Assembly (NCBI GenBank): GCA_028280615.1
Contig: JANQLK010000057.1
Location: 62,001-126,000 of the forward strand
Source of the DNA: Woeseiaceae bacterium
Lineage (GTDB): Bacteria; Pseudomonadota; Gammaproteobacteria; Steroidobacterales; Woeseiaceae
Length of the DNA: 64,000 bases
Reading direction: 5' to 3'
Made by a program: the position numbers and the translations under genes. Positions 51,363-60,425 of this stretch are shown in pieces. How positions within the stretch are numbered: the stretch's first letter is position 1; each line of letters begins with the position of its first letter. The notes beneath the pieces were generated by a model. That model saw nothing but the letters and a program-made list of their open reading frames with translations, made no database searches and was not told where the DNA came from.

Positions 51363-53441
51363 CTAAACCTTCCCATAGCGATCGACACCGGACAGCCAGC
51401 GCCTCAGGATGGCCTGGACGGCGTCGGGCGCGTGCCGCTCGAGCTGCTGCGCGGCACGCATGACCTTCGGCATGAGCTCGGCGTCGCGGACCAGGTCGGC
51501 GACCCGGTACTCGGGCAGGCCGGTCTGCTTCGTGCCGAGCAGCTCCCCGGGGCCGCGCAGCTCGAGATCGCGCTCGGCGACGACGAAGCCGTCGTTACTC
51601 TCGCGCAGCACGGCCAGCCGGGTTTTGGCGAGCCTGCCGAGCGGCGGCTTATACATGAGCACGCAGTGGCTTTGCGCGGCGCCGCGGCCGACGCGTCCGC
51701 GCAGCTGATGCAGCTGCGACAGACCCATGCGTTCGGCATTCTCGATGATCATTAGGCTCGCATTCGGCACGTCGACGCCGACTTCGACGACCGTCGTCGC
51801 CACGAGCAGCTGGATCGTTCCCTGTTTGAATGCCTGCATGCCGCGCTCCTTCTCGGCGGGCCGCATGCGGCCGTGCACGAGACCGACACGCACGTCGGGC
51901 AGCGCCTCGGTCAGCATCGCGTAGCTCCTCTCGGCGGCCTCGAAATCGAGCGTCTCGGACTCGCCGATCAGCGGACACACCCAGTAGGCCTGCTGCCCCG
52001 ATGCGCACGCGCTGTGAACGCGTTCGACGATCTCGTCGCGGCGTGAGTCCGGCAGGGCGATCGTCGTGACGGGCTTCCTGCCCGGCGGCAGCTCGTCGAT
52101 GATCGAAGTATCGAGGTCGGCGTACGCGGCCATTGCGAGCGTGCGCGGTATCGGCGTCGCGGTCATGACGAGCTGGTGCGGCTGTCCGCCGGCCCCGAGC
52201 CCCTTGTCGCGCAGCGCCATGCGCTGGTGGACGCCGAAGCGGTGCTGCTCGTCGATGACGACGAGCCCGAGCGTGTCGAACTCGACGCCCTCCTGGAACA
52301 GTGCATGCGTGCCGACGACGACGCGTGCGCTGCCGTCGGCAATCGCGGCCCGCGCCTCGCGCCTGGCCGCTGCCTTCCGGCTGCCCGAGAGCCAGGCCGG
52401 CTCGATCCCGAGCGGCCTGAACCAGTCCGAGAAACTACGCCAGTGCTGCTCGGCGAGCAGCTCGGTCGGCGCCATGATTGCCGCCTGGACGCCCGATGCG
52501 ACGGCCTTTAGGCAGGCGATCGCAGCGACGACTGTTTTGCCCGAACCCACGTCGCCCTGGATCAGGCGCATCATCGGATGCGGCCGCTCGAGGTCGGCGA
52601 GGATTTCCCCAACGACCCGCTGCTGCGCGCCTGTCAGCGTAAACGGCAGATCGCCGACAAAGCGGTCGACGAGAGCATGGTCATCATCGAGTGCGATGGC
52701 CTGCTCCGATTCGGCCAGCGCCCGCAGGTGCCTGAGGCTTAGAGAATGCGCGAGCAGTTCCTCGAACGCGAGCCGCTGCTGGCACGGGTGTTTGCCCGCC
52801 AGCATGAGTTCGACGTCGGCATCGGGCGGGGGCCGGTGCAGGTACTGGATCGCGTCGGCGAGCGGCGGCATGCCGAACGGGTCGCGCACGGACGCCGGCA
52901 GGAGCTCCTCGGGCGGCGACGCGCGCATCTTCTCGAGCGCCTGCCCGGTCAGGTTGCGCAGCCGGCCCTGCTGCACGCCCTCGGTCGCCGGGTAGATCGG
53001 CGTCAGCGCGTCGTCGACGCCGGCATCGGCACCGGCGCGCAGCAGGCGATACTCGGGATGAATCATCTCGAGCCCGGCCGGGCCCTTGCGCGCTTCGCCG
53101 TAGCAGCTCAAGCGCACGCCGGGCCGGAACTGCGCAGCCTGCGCGCGCGAGAAATGAAAGAAGCGCAGCGTCAGCTGGCCCGAGCCGTCGCTGACGCGGA
53201 CGAGCAGACTGCGGCGGCCGCGATAGACGGTTTCGGCCAGTAGCACCTCGCCTTCGACGAGGCAGCGCAGGCCCGGCACGAGGCTGCCGATCCTTACGAG
53301 TTTCGTCCGGTCCTCGTAGCGCAGCGGCAATAAGAACAGCAGGTCTTCGACGACATGCACGCCGAGCTTTGCGAGCTTGTCGACGAGGGCGGGTCCGACG
53401 CCGCGCAGCGTCGTCAGTGAGGAGTCGGGCGTGTCTGCCAC
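51363..53441 (-). CDS. recG: ATP-dependent DNA helicase RecG
   Basis: This superfamily 2 helicase (692 residues) rewinds stalled forks and Holliday junctions. The N-terminal wedge domain includes an OB fold (LVRVSDGSGQLTLRFFHFSRAQ). Helicase motifs are RLIQGDVGSGKTVVA (Walker A), IMAPTELLAEQHW, VVIDEQHRFGVHQR (DEQH box), LVMTATPIPRTLAM, VHGRMRPAEKERGM, LLVATTVVEVGVDVPNA and LHQLRGRVGRG. It lies about 50 bases after ridA on the same strand. The spoT-ridA-recG order is conserved in gammaproteobacteria. Confidence 0.97.
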   Translation of the reverse strand: MADTPDSSLTTLRGVGPALVDKLAKLGVHVVEDLLFLLPLRYEDRTKLVRIGSLVPGLRCLVEGEVLLAETVYRGRRSLLVRVSDGSGQLTLRFFHFSRAQAAQFRPGVRLSCYGEARKGPAGLEMIHPEYRLLRAGADAGVDDALTPIYPATEGVQQGRLRNLTGQALEKMRASPPEELLPASVRDPFGMPPLADAIQYLHRPPPDADVELMLAGKHPCQQRLAFEELLAHSLSLRHLRALAESEQAIALDDDHALVDRFVGDLPFTLTGAQQRVVGEILADLERPHPMMRLIQGDVGSGKTVVAAIACLKAVASGVQAAIMAPTELLAEQHWRSFSDWFRPLGIEPAWLSGSRKAAARREARAAIADGSARVVVGTHALFQEGVEFDTLGLVVIDEQHRFGVHQRMALRDKGLGAGGQPHQLVMTATPIPRTLAMAAYADLDTSIIDELPPGRKPVTTIALPDSRRDEIVERVHSACASGQQAYWVCPLIGESETLDFEAAERSYAMLTEALPDVRVGLVHGRMRPAEKERGMQAFKQGTIQLLVATTVVEVGVDVPNASLMIIENAERMGLSQLHQLRGRVGRGAAQSHCVLMYKPPLGRLAKTRLAVLRESNDGFVVAERDLELRGPGELLGTKQTGLPEYRVADLVRDAELMPKVMRAAQQLERHAPDAVQAILRRWLSGVDRYGKV

Positions 53442-53494
53442 GTCTTCGCCGGTCCGGCTCCCTTAAATCTCTCCGAGCCCGGACGCCGCGCCCG

Positions 53495-53875
53495 TTAGAG
53501 CGCCAGGATAGCGTCGGCCTCGACGTCGACGCCCTTCGGCAGCGCGGCCACGCCGACCGCGGCGCGTGCCGGGAACGGCTCGTCGAAATAGTCCCGCATG
53601 ACTTCGTTCACGGTCGCGAAGTTGTCGAGGTCGGTAAGGAAGATCGTCAGCTTGACGACCTGGTTGAGATTGCCGCCGGCCGCTTCGGCGACGGCCTTCA
53701 GGTTGTCGAAAACGCGCACGGCGCGCGCGCGGAAATCGCCCTCGACGATGTCCATGGTCTCCGGCACGAGCGGGATCTGGCCCGAGAGGAACACGAGATT
53801 GCCGGTCAAAACCGCCTGCGAATACGTGCCGATCGCGGCGGGCGCGGCGTCCGTGTGGATGGGTTTTCTGCTCAT
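53495..53875 (-). CDS. ridA: Reactive intermediate/imine deaminase RidA
   Basis: This trimeric enzyme of 126 residues hydrolyses reactive enamines and imines released by pyridoxal-phosphate enzymes. Conserved residues are IGTYSQAVLTGNLVFLSGQIPLVPET, the NLKAVAEAAGGNLNQVVKLTIFLTDLDNFATVNEVMRDYF core, FPARAAVGVAALPKGVDVEADAIL with the active-site Arg, and the C-terminal acidic residue. The ATG at 53875 (MSRKPIHTDAAPAAIG) was chosen; the open frame extends further into spoT's end but is not coding there. It lies 34 bases after spoT. Confidence 0.95.
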   Translation of the reverse strand: MSRKPIHTDAAPAAIGTYSQAVLTGNLVFLSGQIPLVPETMDIVEGDFRARAVRVFDNLKAVAEAAGGNLNQVVKLTIFLTDLDNFATVNEVMRDYFDEPFPARAAVGVAALPKGVDVEADAILAL

Positions 53876-53909
53876 GGATCGCTCTTCGTGTAAGTCTCGG
53901 GGTGTTCTG

Positions 53910-56066
53910 TCAGGCGCACTCGCGCGAGACGCGGATGACGTTCGGCATCTTGCGCACGTTGCGCAGGATTTCGGCCAGGTGTTTGCGGTCGCGGACCTGC
54001 AGCAGGAACGACAGCATCGACACGTCCTCGTGCCGGCCGAGTACCTCGACCTGCTCGATGTTGGAATCGCTGTCGGCAATGGTCGCCGCGACCTCGGCAA
54101 GCACGCCCGGTTTGTTGTGCGAGTCGATGTGGATCAGGCTCGAGAACTCGCGGTCGACGTTTTTTTCCCAGTCGACGGCCAGCCACTTCTCGGGCTGCTT
54201 GCGGAAGTTGATCAGGTTGCCGCAGGAGTTGCGGTGAATGACCACGCCGCGGCCCGTGCTCAGGTAGCCCATGACCGGGTCGCCCGGAATCGGGTGGCAG
54301 CACTTCGCGTAGCTCACGACCATGCCCTCGGTGCCCGCGATTACGAGGCTCGCCTTGTCCGGCTCGTCCTCTTCACTCTCCTTCTTGCCGAGCAGGAAGC
54401 GCGCCGTGAGCGGCGCGAGCCGCTCGCCCAGGCCGATTTGTTCGAACAGCTCCGCCGTGTTGTTCAAGCCGAGTTCGTCGAGCGCCTCGTTCATGCGCAC
54501 CTTGCCGATCTTGCGCAGCGACGATTCGAGGTCCTTGAGCGAGCGGTCCAGAAGGCGCCTGCCGAGATCGATCGACTCGGTCGAGCGCAGGTTTTTCATG
54601 TACTGGCGGATCGCGGTTCGCGCCTTGGCCGTGCGCACGAAGGTCAGCCAGTTCGGGTTCGGTTTCGCGCCGCGGCTCGTGATGATCTCGACGGTCTCGC
54701 CGTTGCTGAGCGGCGTCCTGAGCGGCACGAGCCGTCGATCGACCTTGGCTGCCACGGTGCGGTTGCCGACGTCGGTGTGCACGGCGTAGCCGAAATCGAC
54801 GGCCGTGGCGCCCTTGGGGAGCGGCATGATGTCGCCCTTCGGTGTGAACACGTAGATCTTGTCGGGGAACAGGTCGACCTTGACGCTCTCGAGGAACTCC
54901 TCCGACGAGCCCTCCTGCTGCAGCTCGGCGAGGTTCGCGAGCCACTCGCGGGCGCGGCGCTGCGGCGTTGCGTCTTCCTTGTCTTCCGCCTTGTACTGCC
55001 AGTGCGAAGCGACGCCCGCCTCGGCCACGCGGTCCATGTGCCGCGTCCGGATCTGAACCTCGAGCGGCAGGCCCTTCGGCCCGAACAGCGTCGTGTGCAG
55101 CGACTGGTAGCCGTTGATGCGCGGAATCGCGACGTAGTCCTTGAAGCGGCCGGGCATCGGCTTGTGGAGGCCGTGCACGATGCCGAGCACCTGGTAGCAG
55201 GTCGAGACGTCGTCGACGATGATGCGAAAGCCATACACGTCGACGACATCGTTCAACAGCCGCTTCTTCTCGGCCATCTTGCGGTAGATGCTGTACAGGT
55301 GTTTCTCACGGCCGATGACGTCGGCCTCGATGCCCTCGTTGGCGAGCGCCGAGCCGAACTCTTCGGAGATGCGCTTGACGATCTGCCGCTGGCTGCCCTT
55401 GCTTCGCTTGAGCGCCTTCGCGATGACCCGGTAGCGCATCGGGTACAAATGGCGAAACCCCAGGTCCTCGAGCTCGACTTTCATCCGGTTGATGCCCAAG
55501 CGATTCGCGATCGGCGCGTAAATGTCGAGCGTCTCGCGGGCGATGCGCTTCTTTTTCTCGGACGGCATCGCGCCCAGGGTCTTCATGTTGTGCAGGCGGT
55601 CGGCGAGCTTGACGAGAATGACTCGAATGTCCTCGATCATCGCCAGCATCATCTTGCGGAAGCTCTCCGCCTGCGCCTCGGCGCGGCTCCTGAACTGAAT
55701 CTGGTCGAGCTTGCTGACGCCGTCGACGACGAGTGCGACGTCATCGCCGAATTTCTCGCGAATCGTGTCGAGTGTCGCTTCGGTGTCTTCGACGACGTCG
55801 TGCAACAGAGCGGCCGCGATCGCCTCGGCGTCGAGACGCATCTCGGCGAGCTCCTGGGCGACCGCAACGGGATGCGTGATGTAGGGTTCGCCGGTCTTGC
55901 GGGTCTGCCCCTCGTGGGCCGCGGCGCCGAACTCGTAGGCCTCGGCGACCATCCTGATCTGCTCGTCGGGCAGGTATGCCGAAAGCGTGTCGAGCAGCCG
56001 GCCGGAGCCGTGGTCGCGCTTCGACGCGCCCGGCAGCTTGGACAGCAGTGTGGCGGCATAGTCCAT
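53910..56066 (-). CDS. spoT: Bifunctional (p)ppGpp synthetase/hydrolase SpoT
   Basis: This stringent-response enzyme (718 residues) has four domains. The HD hydrolase is intact (ALLHDVVEDTEATLDTI with the His-Asp pair, and LADRLHNMKTL). The synthetase has YGFRIIVDDVSTCYQVLG, FKDYVAIPRINGYQSLHT and LEVQIRTRHMDRVAEAG. The TGS domain (KIYVFTPKGDIMPLPKGATAVDFGYAVHTD) and the C-terminal ACT domain (HNKPGVLAEVAATIADSDSNIEQVEV) follow. The intact HD motif rules out a RelA-type synthetase only. It lies 74 bases after rpoZ in the conserved gmk-rpoZ-spoT-ridA-recG run. Confidence 0.97.
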   Translation of the reverse strand: MDYAATLLSKLPGASKRDHGSGRLLDTLSAYLPDEQIRMVAEAYEFGAAAHEGQTRKTGEPYITHPVAVAQELAEMRLDAEAIAAALLHDVVEDTEATLDTIREKFGDDVALVVDGVSKLDQIQFRSRAEAQAESFRKMMLAMIEDIRVILVKLADRLHNMKTLGAMPSEKKKRIARETLDIYAPIANRLGINRMKVELEDLGFRHLYPMRYRVIAKALKRSKGSQRQIVKRISEEFGSALANEGIEADVIGREKHLYSIYRKMAEKKRLLNDVVDVYGFRIIVDDVSTCYQVLGIVHGLHKPMPGRFKDYVAIPRINGYQSLHTTLFGPKGLPLEVQIRTRHMDRVAEAGVASHWQYKAEDKEDATPQRRAREWLANLAELQQEGSSEEFLESVKVDLFPDKIYVFTPKGDIMPLPKGATAVDFGYAVHTDVGNRTVAAKVDRRLVPLRTPLSNGETVEIITSRGAKPNPNWLTFVRTAKARTAIRQYMKNLRSTESIDLGRRLLDRSLKDLESSLRKIGKVRMNEALDELGLNNTAELFEQIGLGERLAPLTARFLLGKKESEEDEPDKASLVIAGTEGMVVSYAKCCHPIPGDPVMGYLSTGRGVVIHRNSCGNLINFRKQPEKWLAVDWEKNVDREFSSLIHIDSHNKPGVLAEVAATIADSDSNIEQVEVLGRHEDVSMLSFLLQVRDRKHLAEILRNVRKMPNVIRVSRECA

Positions 56067-56140
56067 GCACTGACTATACCGCTAAATCAGCGGGGCAAAG
56101 CCCCTTGGAGGCGGGTAAAACGGGCCTTTGCAGGCTTCCG

Positions 56141-56422
56141 TCAGTCGCCGATCGAGATTCCCCGGACCGGCATCAGCTCGTCGGCGGCCTCTTCCTGCAT
56201 GAGCTCGTCGGCGGCGGGCGTGTCGATCTCGTCCAGGATGGCCGGCGTGACGAGTCCCTCGGCGATCTCGCGCAGCGCGATGACCGTGGGTTTGTCGTTC
56301 TCGAGATCGACCATCGGCTCGGCGCCATGGGCGATGCGGCGCGCGCGCTTGGCGGCGACGAGCACCATCTCGAAGATGTTGTCGATGTTGTCGAGGCAGT
56401 CTTCGACGGTAATGCGGGCCAT
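56141..56422 (-). CDS. rpoZ: RNA polymerase omega subunit
   Basis: The product has 93 residues from ATG at 56422 (MARITVEDCLDNIDNIFEMVLVAAKRARRIA), the precise family N-terminus. KPTVIALREIAEGLV is the second conserved helix. Omega helps assemble beta-prime and is needed for the ppGpp response at site 1, which suits its place just before spoT. The acidic C-terminus with the repeated ADELM (AADELMQEEAADELMPVRG) is unusual, a short internal duplication. The 152-base gap upstream contains AT-rich DNA with an inverted repeat. Confidence 0.96.
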   Translation of the reverse strand: MARITVEDCLDNIDNIFEMVLVAAKRARRIAHGAEPMVDLENDKPTVIALREIAEGLVTPAILDEIDTPAADELMQEEAADELMPVRGISIGD

Positions 56423-56521
56423 TGATGTCTCCGGGATAACCTGGTTGGCAGGCACGCCGCTTGAGGGCGCGCTCCGTAAACTGGCCGCAAACCCTAGCCC
56501 GCGGCCAGGGCTGGCACCAGT

Positions 56522-56570
56522 CCTTATAACGAATAGTTATAGGCTGACCGAAAAAGATTAATCGGGTCAG
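56522..56570. promoter_or_regulatory. AT-rich inverted repeats between gmk and rpoZ
   Basis: CCTTATAAC-gaata-GTTATAGG (56522-56543) is a near-perfect dyad. CTGACC (56544-56549) and GGTCAG (56565-56570) form a second inverted repeat around an A-rich loop. Read leftward, the first offers TATAAC or TATAAG as -10 candidates for rpoZ. The second could end the gmk message, although its T-run lies in the loop. Roles are inferred. Confidence 0.4.
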
Positions 56571-56574
56571 CAGC

Positions 56575-57219
56575 TTACGAGAGTATCCTTTTGACGGCCC
56601 GGCGCAGTTCCGGACTCTGCGTCGAGGTTTCCTCGCTCACGCCGGCCATCGCGGCCTCCAGCCTTGCGACGGCCTCGCCGAGATCGTCGTTGATGATGAC
56701 GTGGTCGAACTCCTCCCAGTGGCCGATATCGTCAACGGCCTGGCTCAGCCGCCGTTCGATCACCTCGGAAGAGTCCGTGCGCCGGTCGCGCAGGCGCCGC
56801 TCGAGTTCCGGCAGCGACGGCGGCAGGATGAAGATCGTCACGCAGTCCGGCATCGATTCGCGCACCTGCTGGGCGCCCTGCCAGTCGATCTCGAGCAGCA
56901 CGTTGCGGCCTTCGGCGAGCAGTTTCTCGACCTTGGAGCGGCTGGTCGCATACAAATGGCCGAACACTTCCGCCCATTCGAGCATCTCGCCGGCCTCTCG
57001 CAGCCGGTTGAATTCGTCGCGGTCGATGAACAGGTAGTCCGATCCGTCGACCTCGGTGTGGCGCTTCTCGCGGGTCGTATACGAAATCGAGAACCTGAGC
57101 TCGGGCTGCTTCGCGACGAGCTTTTTGACCAGCGTGGTCTTGCCCGCGCCCGAGGGCGCGGCGATTACGAACAGCTTCGCGTCGTTCGAAGCGCTCCTGG
57201 AACTGGCAGTTTCGCTCAC
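56575..57219 (-). CDS. gmk: Guanylate kinase
   Basis: This P-loop kinase (214 residues) phosphorylates GMP to GDP. FVIAAPSGAGKTTLVKKLVAKQP is the nucleotide-binding loop. FSISYTTREKRHTEVDGSDYLFI carries the GMP-binding Ser/Arg/Arg/Tyr set, followed by EWAEVFGHLYATSRSKVEKLLAEG, LEIDWQGAQQVRESMPDCVTIFI and a DHVIINDDL motif. It lies 7 bases after yicC, giving the common order yicC-gmk-rpoZ-spoT. Confidence 0.97.
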   Translation of the reverse strand: MSETASSRSASNDAKLFVIAAPSGAGKTTLVKKLVAKQPELRFSISYTTREKRHTEVDGSDYLFIDRDEFNRLREAGEMLEWAEVFGHLYATSRSKVEKLLAEGRNVLLEIDWQGAQQVRESMPDCVTIFILPPSLPELERRLRDRRTDSSEVIERRLSQAVDDIGHWEEFDHVIINDDLGEAVARLEAAMAGVSEETSTQSPELRRAVKRILS

Positions 57220-57226
57220 GCCGATG

Positions 57227-58093
57227 TCACTCGATGTTCTGGATCTGCTCGCGCATCTGCTCGATGAGCACTTTCAGGTCGACGGCGGCCCGCGTCGTAT
57301 CGGCGTCCCCGGACTTCGAGCCCAAGGTATTTGCCTCGCGGTTGAGCTCCTGCATCAGAAAGTCGAGCCGCCGGCCGACGGGTTCGTCCTTGCCGAGCGC
57401 ATCCCGAATCTCGGTGACATGGCTCTCCAGCCGGTCGAGCTCCTCGTCGACATCGAGTTTCTGCGCGACAAGCGCGAGTTCGGTCTCCAGGCGCTCCGGA
57501 TCCGCCTCGATATCGAGCTTCGCGAGCCGTTCGCGCTGCTTGTGACGCGTGGCCTCGAGCACGGCTGGCATGCGCTCGCGGACGCTCGCGGCAATCTTCA
57601 GGATGTCGGCGCAGCGGGACTCGAGCATGGCCGCGATGCGCTCGCCTTCGCTCAGGCGCATCGACTTGAGTTCGGCAACGGCCGCGCCCAGGGACGCGTG
57701 CGCGTTCTCAACCAGCGGCTCGACGTCGAGCTCGCGGACGCGGACGACGCCGGGCCAGCGCAGCACGTCCATCGGGTCGACGTCGTCGGCGTCGTCGAGC
57801 CTGTTCGCGATATCCTTAAGACGCGCCGCGAGCGCGGTGACGAGCTCGTCGTTGAGCTCGATGTCGGCGGCTGCGTCGCTCGCCCGCTTGAGATTCAGCG
57901 TGCACTCGACCTTGCCGCGCCTGAGCTCGGCAGCCACGAGCTGCTTCAGGTCCCGTTCATGGGGCTTGAGTTCGTCGGGCAGCTTGAACTGTATGTCGAG
58001 ATAGCGGTGATTGACGGCCCGGATCTCCCACGTCAGGGTGCCGGACTCCGATTCGGCGGCCGCTCGCGCGAAGCCTGTCATACTGTGTAACAT
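57227..58093 (-). CDS. YicC/YloC-family endoribonuclease
   Basis: The protein has 288 residues. MLHSMTGFARAAAESESGTLTWEIRAVNHRYLDIQFKLPDEL at the N-terminus and RLDFLMQELNREANTLGSKSGDADTTRAAVDLKVLIEQMREQIQNIE at the C-terminus are the two Pfam signatures (YicC_N and DUF1732). The C-terminal motif carries the acidic residues proposed for metal-dependent RNA cleavage. The long helical middle is typical. In E. coli YicC lowers certain small RNAs. It begins the leftward gmk operon and is divergent from the PP2C gene, with about 140 bases between. Confidence 0.95.
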   Translation of the reverse strand: MLHSMTGFARAAAESESGTLTWEIRAVNHRYLDIQFKLPDELKPHERDLKQLVAAELRRGKVECTLNLKRASDAAADIELNDELVTALAARLKDIANRLDDADDVDPMDVLRWPGVVRVRELDVEPLVENAHASLGAAVAELKSMRLSEGERIAAMLESRCADILKIAASVRERMPAVLEATRHKQRERLAKLDIEADPERLETELALVAQKLDVDEELDRLESHVTEIRDALGKDEPVGRRLDFLMQELNREANTLGSKSGDADTTRAAVDLKVLIEQMREQIQNIE

Positions 58094-58231
58094 GTTGCTC
58101 GATTCCTGGTTGTGTCGGCCGCATGCCGCCGGTCGCTGTCGGGCCGCCAGAAGCCGGATGTGCCGGGCGAGTCACGGTTTTCGCGAGTCCAACGCGGCAT
58201 ATTAAATAGACGCTCGGCAGAACGAAACACA

Positions 58232-58978
58232 ATGCAGGTCGAATACGCCAAAGTCTCCGCTCTGGGGAATCGCTCGGACAACCAGGACAGGGCTGCCGTC
58301 GTCGTCGCTGACGACGCCGCGATGCTGCTCGTATTCGACGGCATGGGCGGCCATTCGGACGGCGCTCGCGCCGCCGAGACCGCGCTCTCGGTCGTCCAGG
58401 ACCACTTCATCGCCAGCAAACTGCCGGTCTTCGATCCGCAGGGCTTCCTGTACATGGCGCTGGCCGACGCGCACGAGCAGGTCGTCGAACTCGGCCACGA
58501 TGTCTCGGTCGACTTCCGGCCGCGCGCGACCTGCGCCGTGTGCCTCGTGCAGGAAGCAGGCTCGTTCTGGGCGCACATCGGCGACAGCCGGATCTACCAG
58601 CTTCGCAACGGCCGCGTGCTCCGGCGGTCCCGCGACCACAGCCATGTCGAGGTGCTGATCCAGGAGGGCGCGATCACCGAGCAGGAGGCGCTCGACCACC
58701 CGATGCGAAATTTCGTCGAATGCTGCCTGGGCGGCGACAAGGCAGTGCCCGACATGAGCATCACGCACCGCATGCCGCTCGAGCCCGGCGACGTGCTTCT
58801 GGCGTGCACAGACGGGCTCTGGTCGGGAATCTCCGACGACGACGTCGCGGGCGTCGAGACACCGGGGGAGAACAGCCTGCCCGAGAATCTCAAAAACCTG
58901 AGCATGAAGGCCCTGAACGCCAACGCGCCGTACGCCGACAACACGACCGGAGCGGCCTTGCGCTGGAACGGCCCGTAG
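58232..58978 (+). CDS. PP2C-family serine/threonine protein phosphatase
   Basis: This stand-alone metal-dependent phosphatase has 248 residues. The metal-binding and catalytic Asp residues are in NRSDNQDRAAVV, LLVFDGMGGHSDGARA, AHIGDSRIYQLRNG, LLACTDGLWSG and ADNTTGAAL. The start at 58232 (MQVEYAKVSALGNRSDNQD) begins right at the domain; the frame is open further up but has no support. Partner kinases are usually nearby in the genome, and none is in this window. It faces away from yicC and is followed by rph, an arrangement seen in Pseudomonas relatives. Confidence 0.92.
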   Translation: MQVEYAKVSALGNRSDNQDRAAVVVADDAAMLLVFDGMGGHSDGARAAETALSVVQDHFIASKLPVFDPQGFLYMALADAHEQVVELGHDVSVDFRPRATCAVCLVQEAGSFWAHIGDSRIYQLRNGRVLRRSRDHSHVEVLIQEGAITEQEALDHPMRNFVECCLGGDKAVPDMSITHRMPLEPGDVLLACTDGLWSGISDDDVAGVETPGENSLPENLKNLSMKALNANAPYADNTTGAALRWNGP

Positions 58979-59090
58979 CGCCTGCCCGGCCGCGGTGCCC
59001 ATCCCACGGCCGCGCTTCTGACGGCATAATGCTCACCTTTGATCCAGGCTTACCTCGCACGCGTGCGAGGGCAGCACCAGGAGTGACTCA

Positions 59091-59813
59091 ATGCGACCAA
59101 GCGGACGCGCCGTCGACGAAATACGTTCCGTCGTCTTCACCCCCGATTTCACGCGCCATGCGGAGGGCAGCGTTCTCGCGGAATTCGGCGACACGCGCGT
59201 ACTGTGCACGGCGTCGGTCGAGGACCGCGTGCCGCCCTGGATGCGCGGTAAAGGTTCGGGCTGGGTGACGGGCGAGTACGGCATGCTGCCGCGCGCGACC
59301 CATACCCGCTCGGGCCGCGAGGCGGTCCGCGGCAAGCAGGGCGGGCGGACCCTGGAAATCTCGCGGCTGATCGGCCGCTCGCTGCGCGCGATAACGAACA
59401 TGGACGCGCTCGGCGAGCGGACGGTCACGCTCGACTGCGACGTGATCCAGGCCGACGGCGGCACGCGCACGGCCGCGATCAGCGGCGCCTACGTGGCGCT
59501 CGCGCTGGCCTTGGATCGCATGGTCGCCGCCCGCAAGCTCAAGAAGCACCCGCTGTTCGGGCGCGTAGCGGCCATCTCGGTCGGCATCTACCGCGGCGAG
59601 CCCGTCCTCGACCTCGACTACGCCGAGGATTCGGAGGCCGAGACGGACATGAACGTCGTCATGAACGACGCCGGGCGCTACATCGAGATACAGGGCACGG
59701 CCGAGGGCCACGCCTTCGCCGAGGACGAACTTGGCGGCATGCTGTCGCTCGCGAGGCTCGGCGTCCAACATGTCGTCGAGAAGCAGGCCGAGGCGCTGGC
59801 CGGCGAGGACTGA
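59091..59813 (+). CDS. rph: Ribonuclease PH
   Basis: This phosphorolytic 3' exonuclease of 240 residues trims tRNA and rRNA ends. MRPSGRAVDEIRSVVFTPDFTRHAEGSVLAEFGDTRVLCTASVED at the N-terminus, GKGSGWVTGEYGMLPRAT (phosphate and RNA binding), SRLIGRSLRAITNM and LDCDVIQADGGTRTAAISGAYVAL are all present. The C-terminus (ARLGVQHVVEKQAEAL) is complete, unlike the frameshifted E. coli K-12 allele. It is 6 bases before rdgB, so they share a transcript. Confidence 0.97.
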   Translation: MRPSGRAVDEIRSVVFTPDFTRHAEGSVLAEFGDTRVLCTASVEDRVPPWMRGKGSGWVTGEYGMLPRATHTRSGREAVRGKQGGRTLEISRLIGRSLRAITNMDALGERTVTLDCDVIQADGGTRTAAISGAYVALALALDRMVAARKLKKHPLFGRVAAISVGIYRGEPVLDLDYAEDSEAETDMNVVMNDAGRYIEIQGTAEGHAFAEDELGGMLSLARLGVQHVVEKQAEALAGED

Positions 59814-59819
59814 TCAGCC

Positions 59820-60425
59820 ATGGCCCTGCCTCCGAAGATCGTCATGGCGACGGGCAATCCTGGCAAGGTCCGGGAGATCGCACGGCTGCTCGCGCCGCTC
59901 GCGGCCGAGGTCGTCGCGCAGTCCGAGTTCGACGTCGAGGAGGCCGAGGAGAACGGCACGACCTTCGAACAGAACTCGCTGATCAAGGCGCGGCACGCGG
60001 CCGCCGCGACCGGTCTGCCCGCGATCGCCGACGACTCGGGGCTGTCCGTCGATGCGCTGGGCGGCAGCCCGGGCGTGTACTCGGCGCGTTACGCGGGCCC
60101 CGATGCCAACGACGAGCGGAATATCGACAAGCTCCTCGGGGCGATGCGCGGCGAAGCGAACCGGGCCGCCGCATTTCACTGCGTGGCGAGCTTCGTCGAT
60201 CCCGCGCGCGCGGAAGAGATCGTCGCGCACGGCGTCTGGCGCGGCGAGATCCTCACGGAGCGCAGGGGCGGCGGCGGATTCGGCTACGACCCGGTGTTCC
60301 GCGTCCCCGACCTAAACTGCTCGTCCGCGGAGCTCGAGCCCGAGCAGAAGAACGCGCTCAGCCACCGGGGACAGGCTTTGCGGGCGCTCGTCGCAAAGCT
60401 CGAGGCGGCCTACGCCGGGTCATGA
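59820..60425 (+). CDS. rdgB: Non-canonical purine NTP pyrophosphatase (XTP/dITP diphosphatase)
   Basis: This house-cleaning enzyme (201 residues) removes ITP, dITP and XTP. IVMATGNPGKVREIARLL is the substrate loop (the SNNxxK motif seen as TGNPGK). GTTFEQNSLIKARHAA and LPAIADDSGLSVDALGGSPGVYSARYAG carry the catalytic Asp pair. RRGGGGFGYDPVFRVP and LNCSSAELEPEQKNALSHRGQALRAL are the last conserved parts. It overlaps hemW by 4 bases (ATGA). Confidence 0.96.
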   Translation: MALPPKIVMATGNPGKVREIARLLAPLAAEVVAQSEFDVEEAEENGTTFEQNSLIKARHAAAATGLPAIADDSGLSVDALGGSPGVYSARYAGPDANDERNIDKLLGAMRGEANRAAAFHCVASFVDPARAEEIVAHGVWRGEILTERRGGGGFGYDPVFRVPDLNCSSAELEPEQKNALSHRGQALRALVAKLEAAYAGS

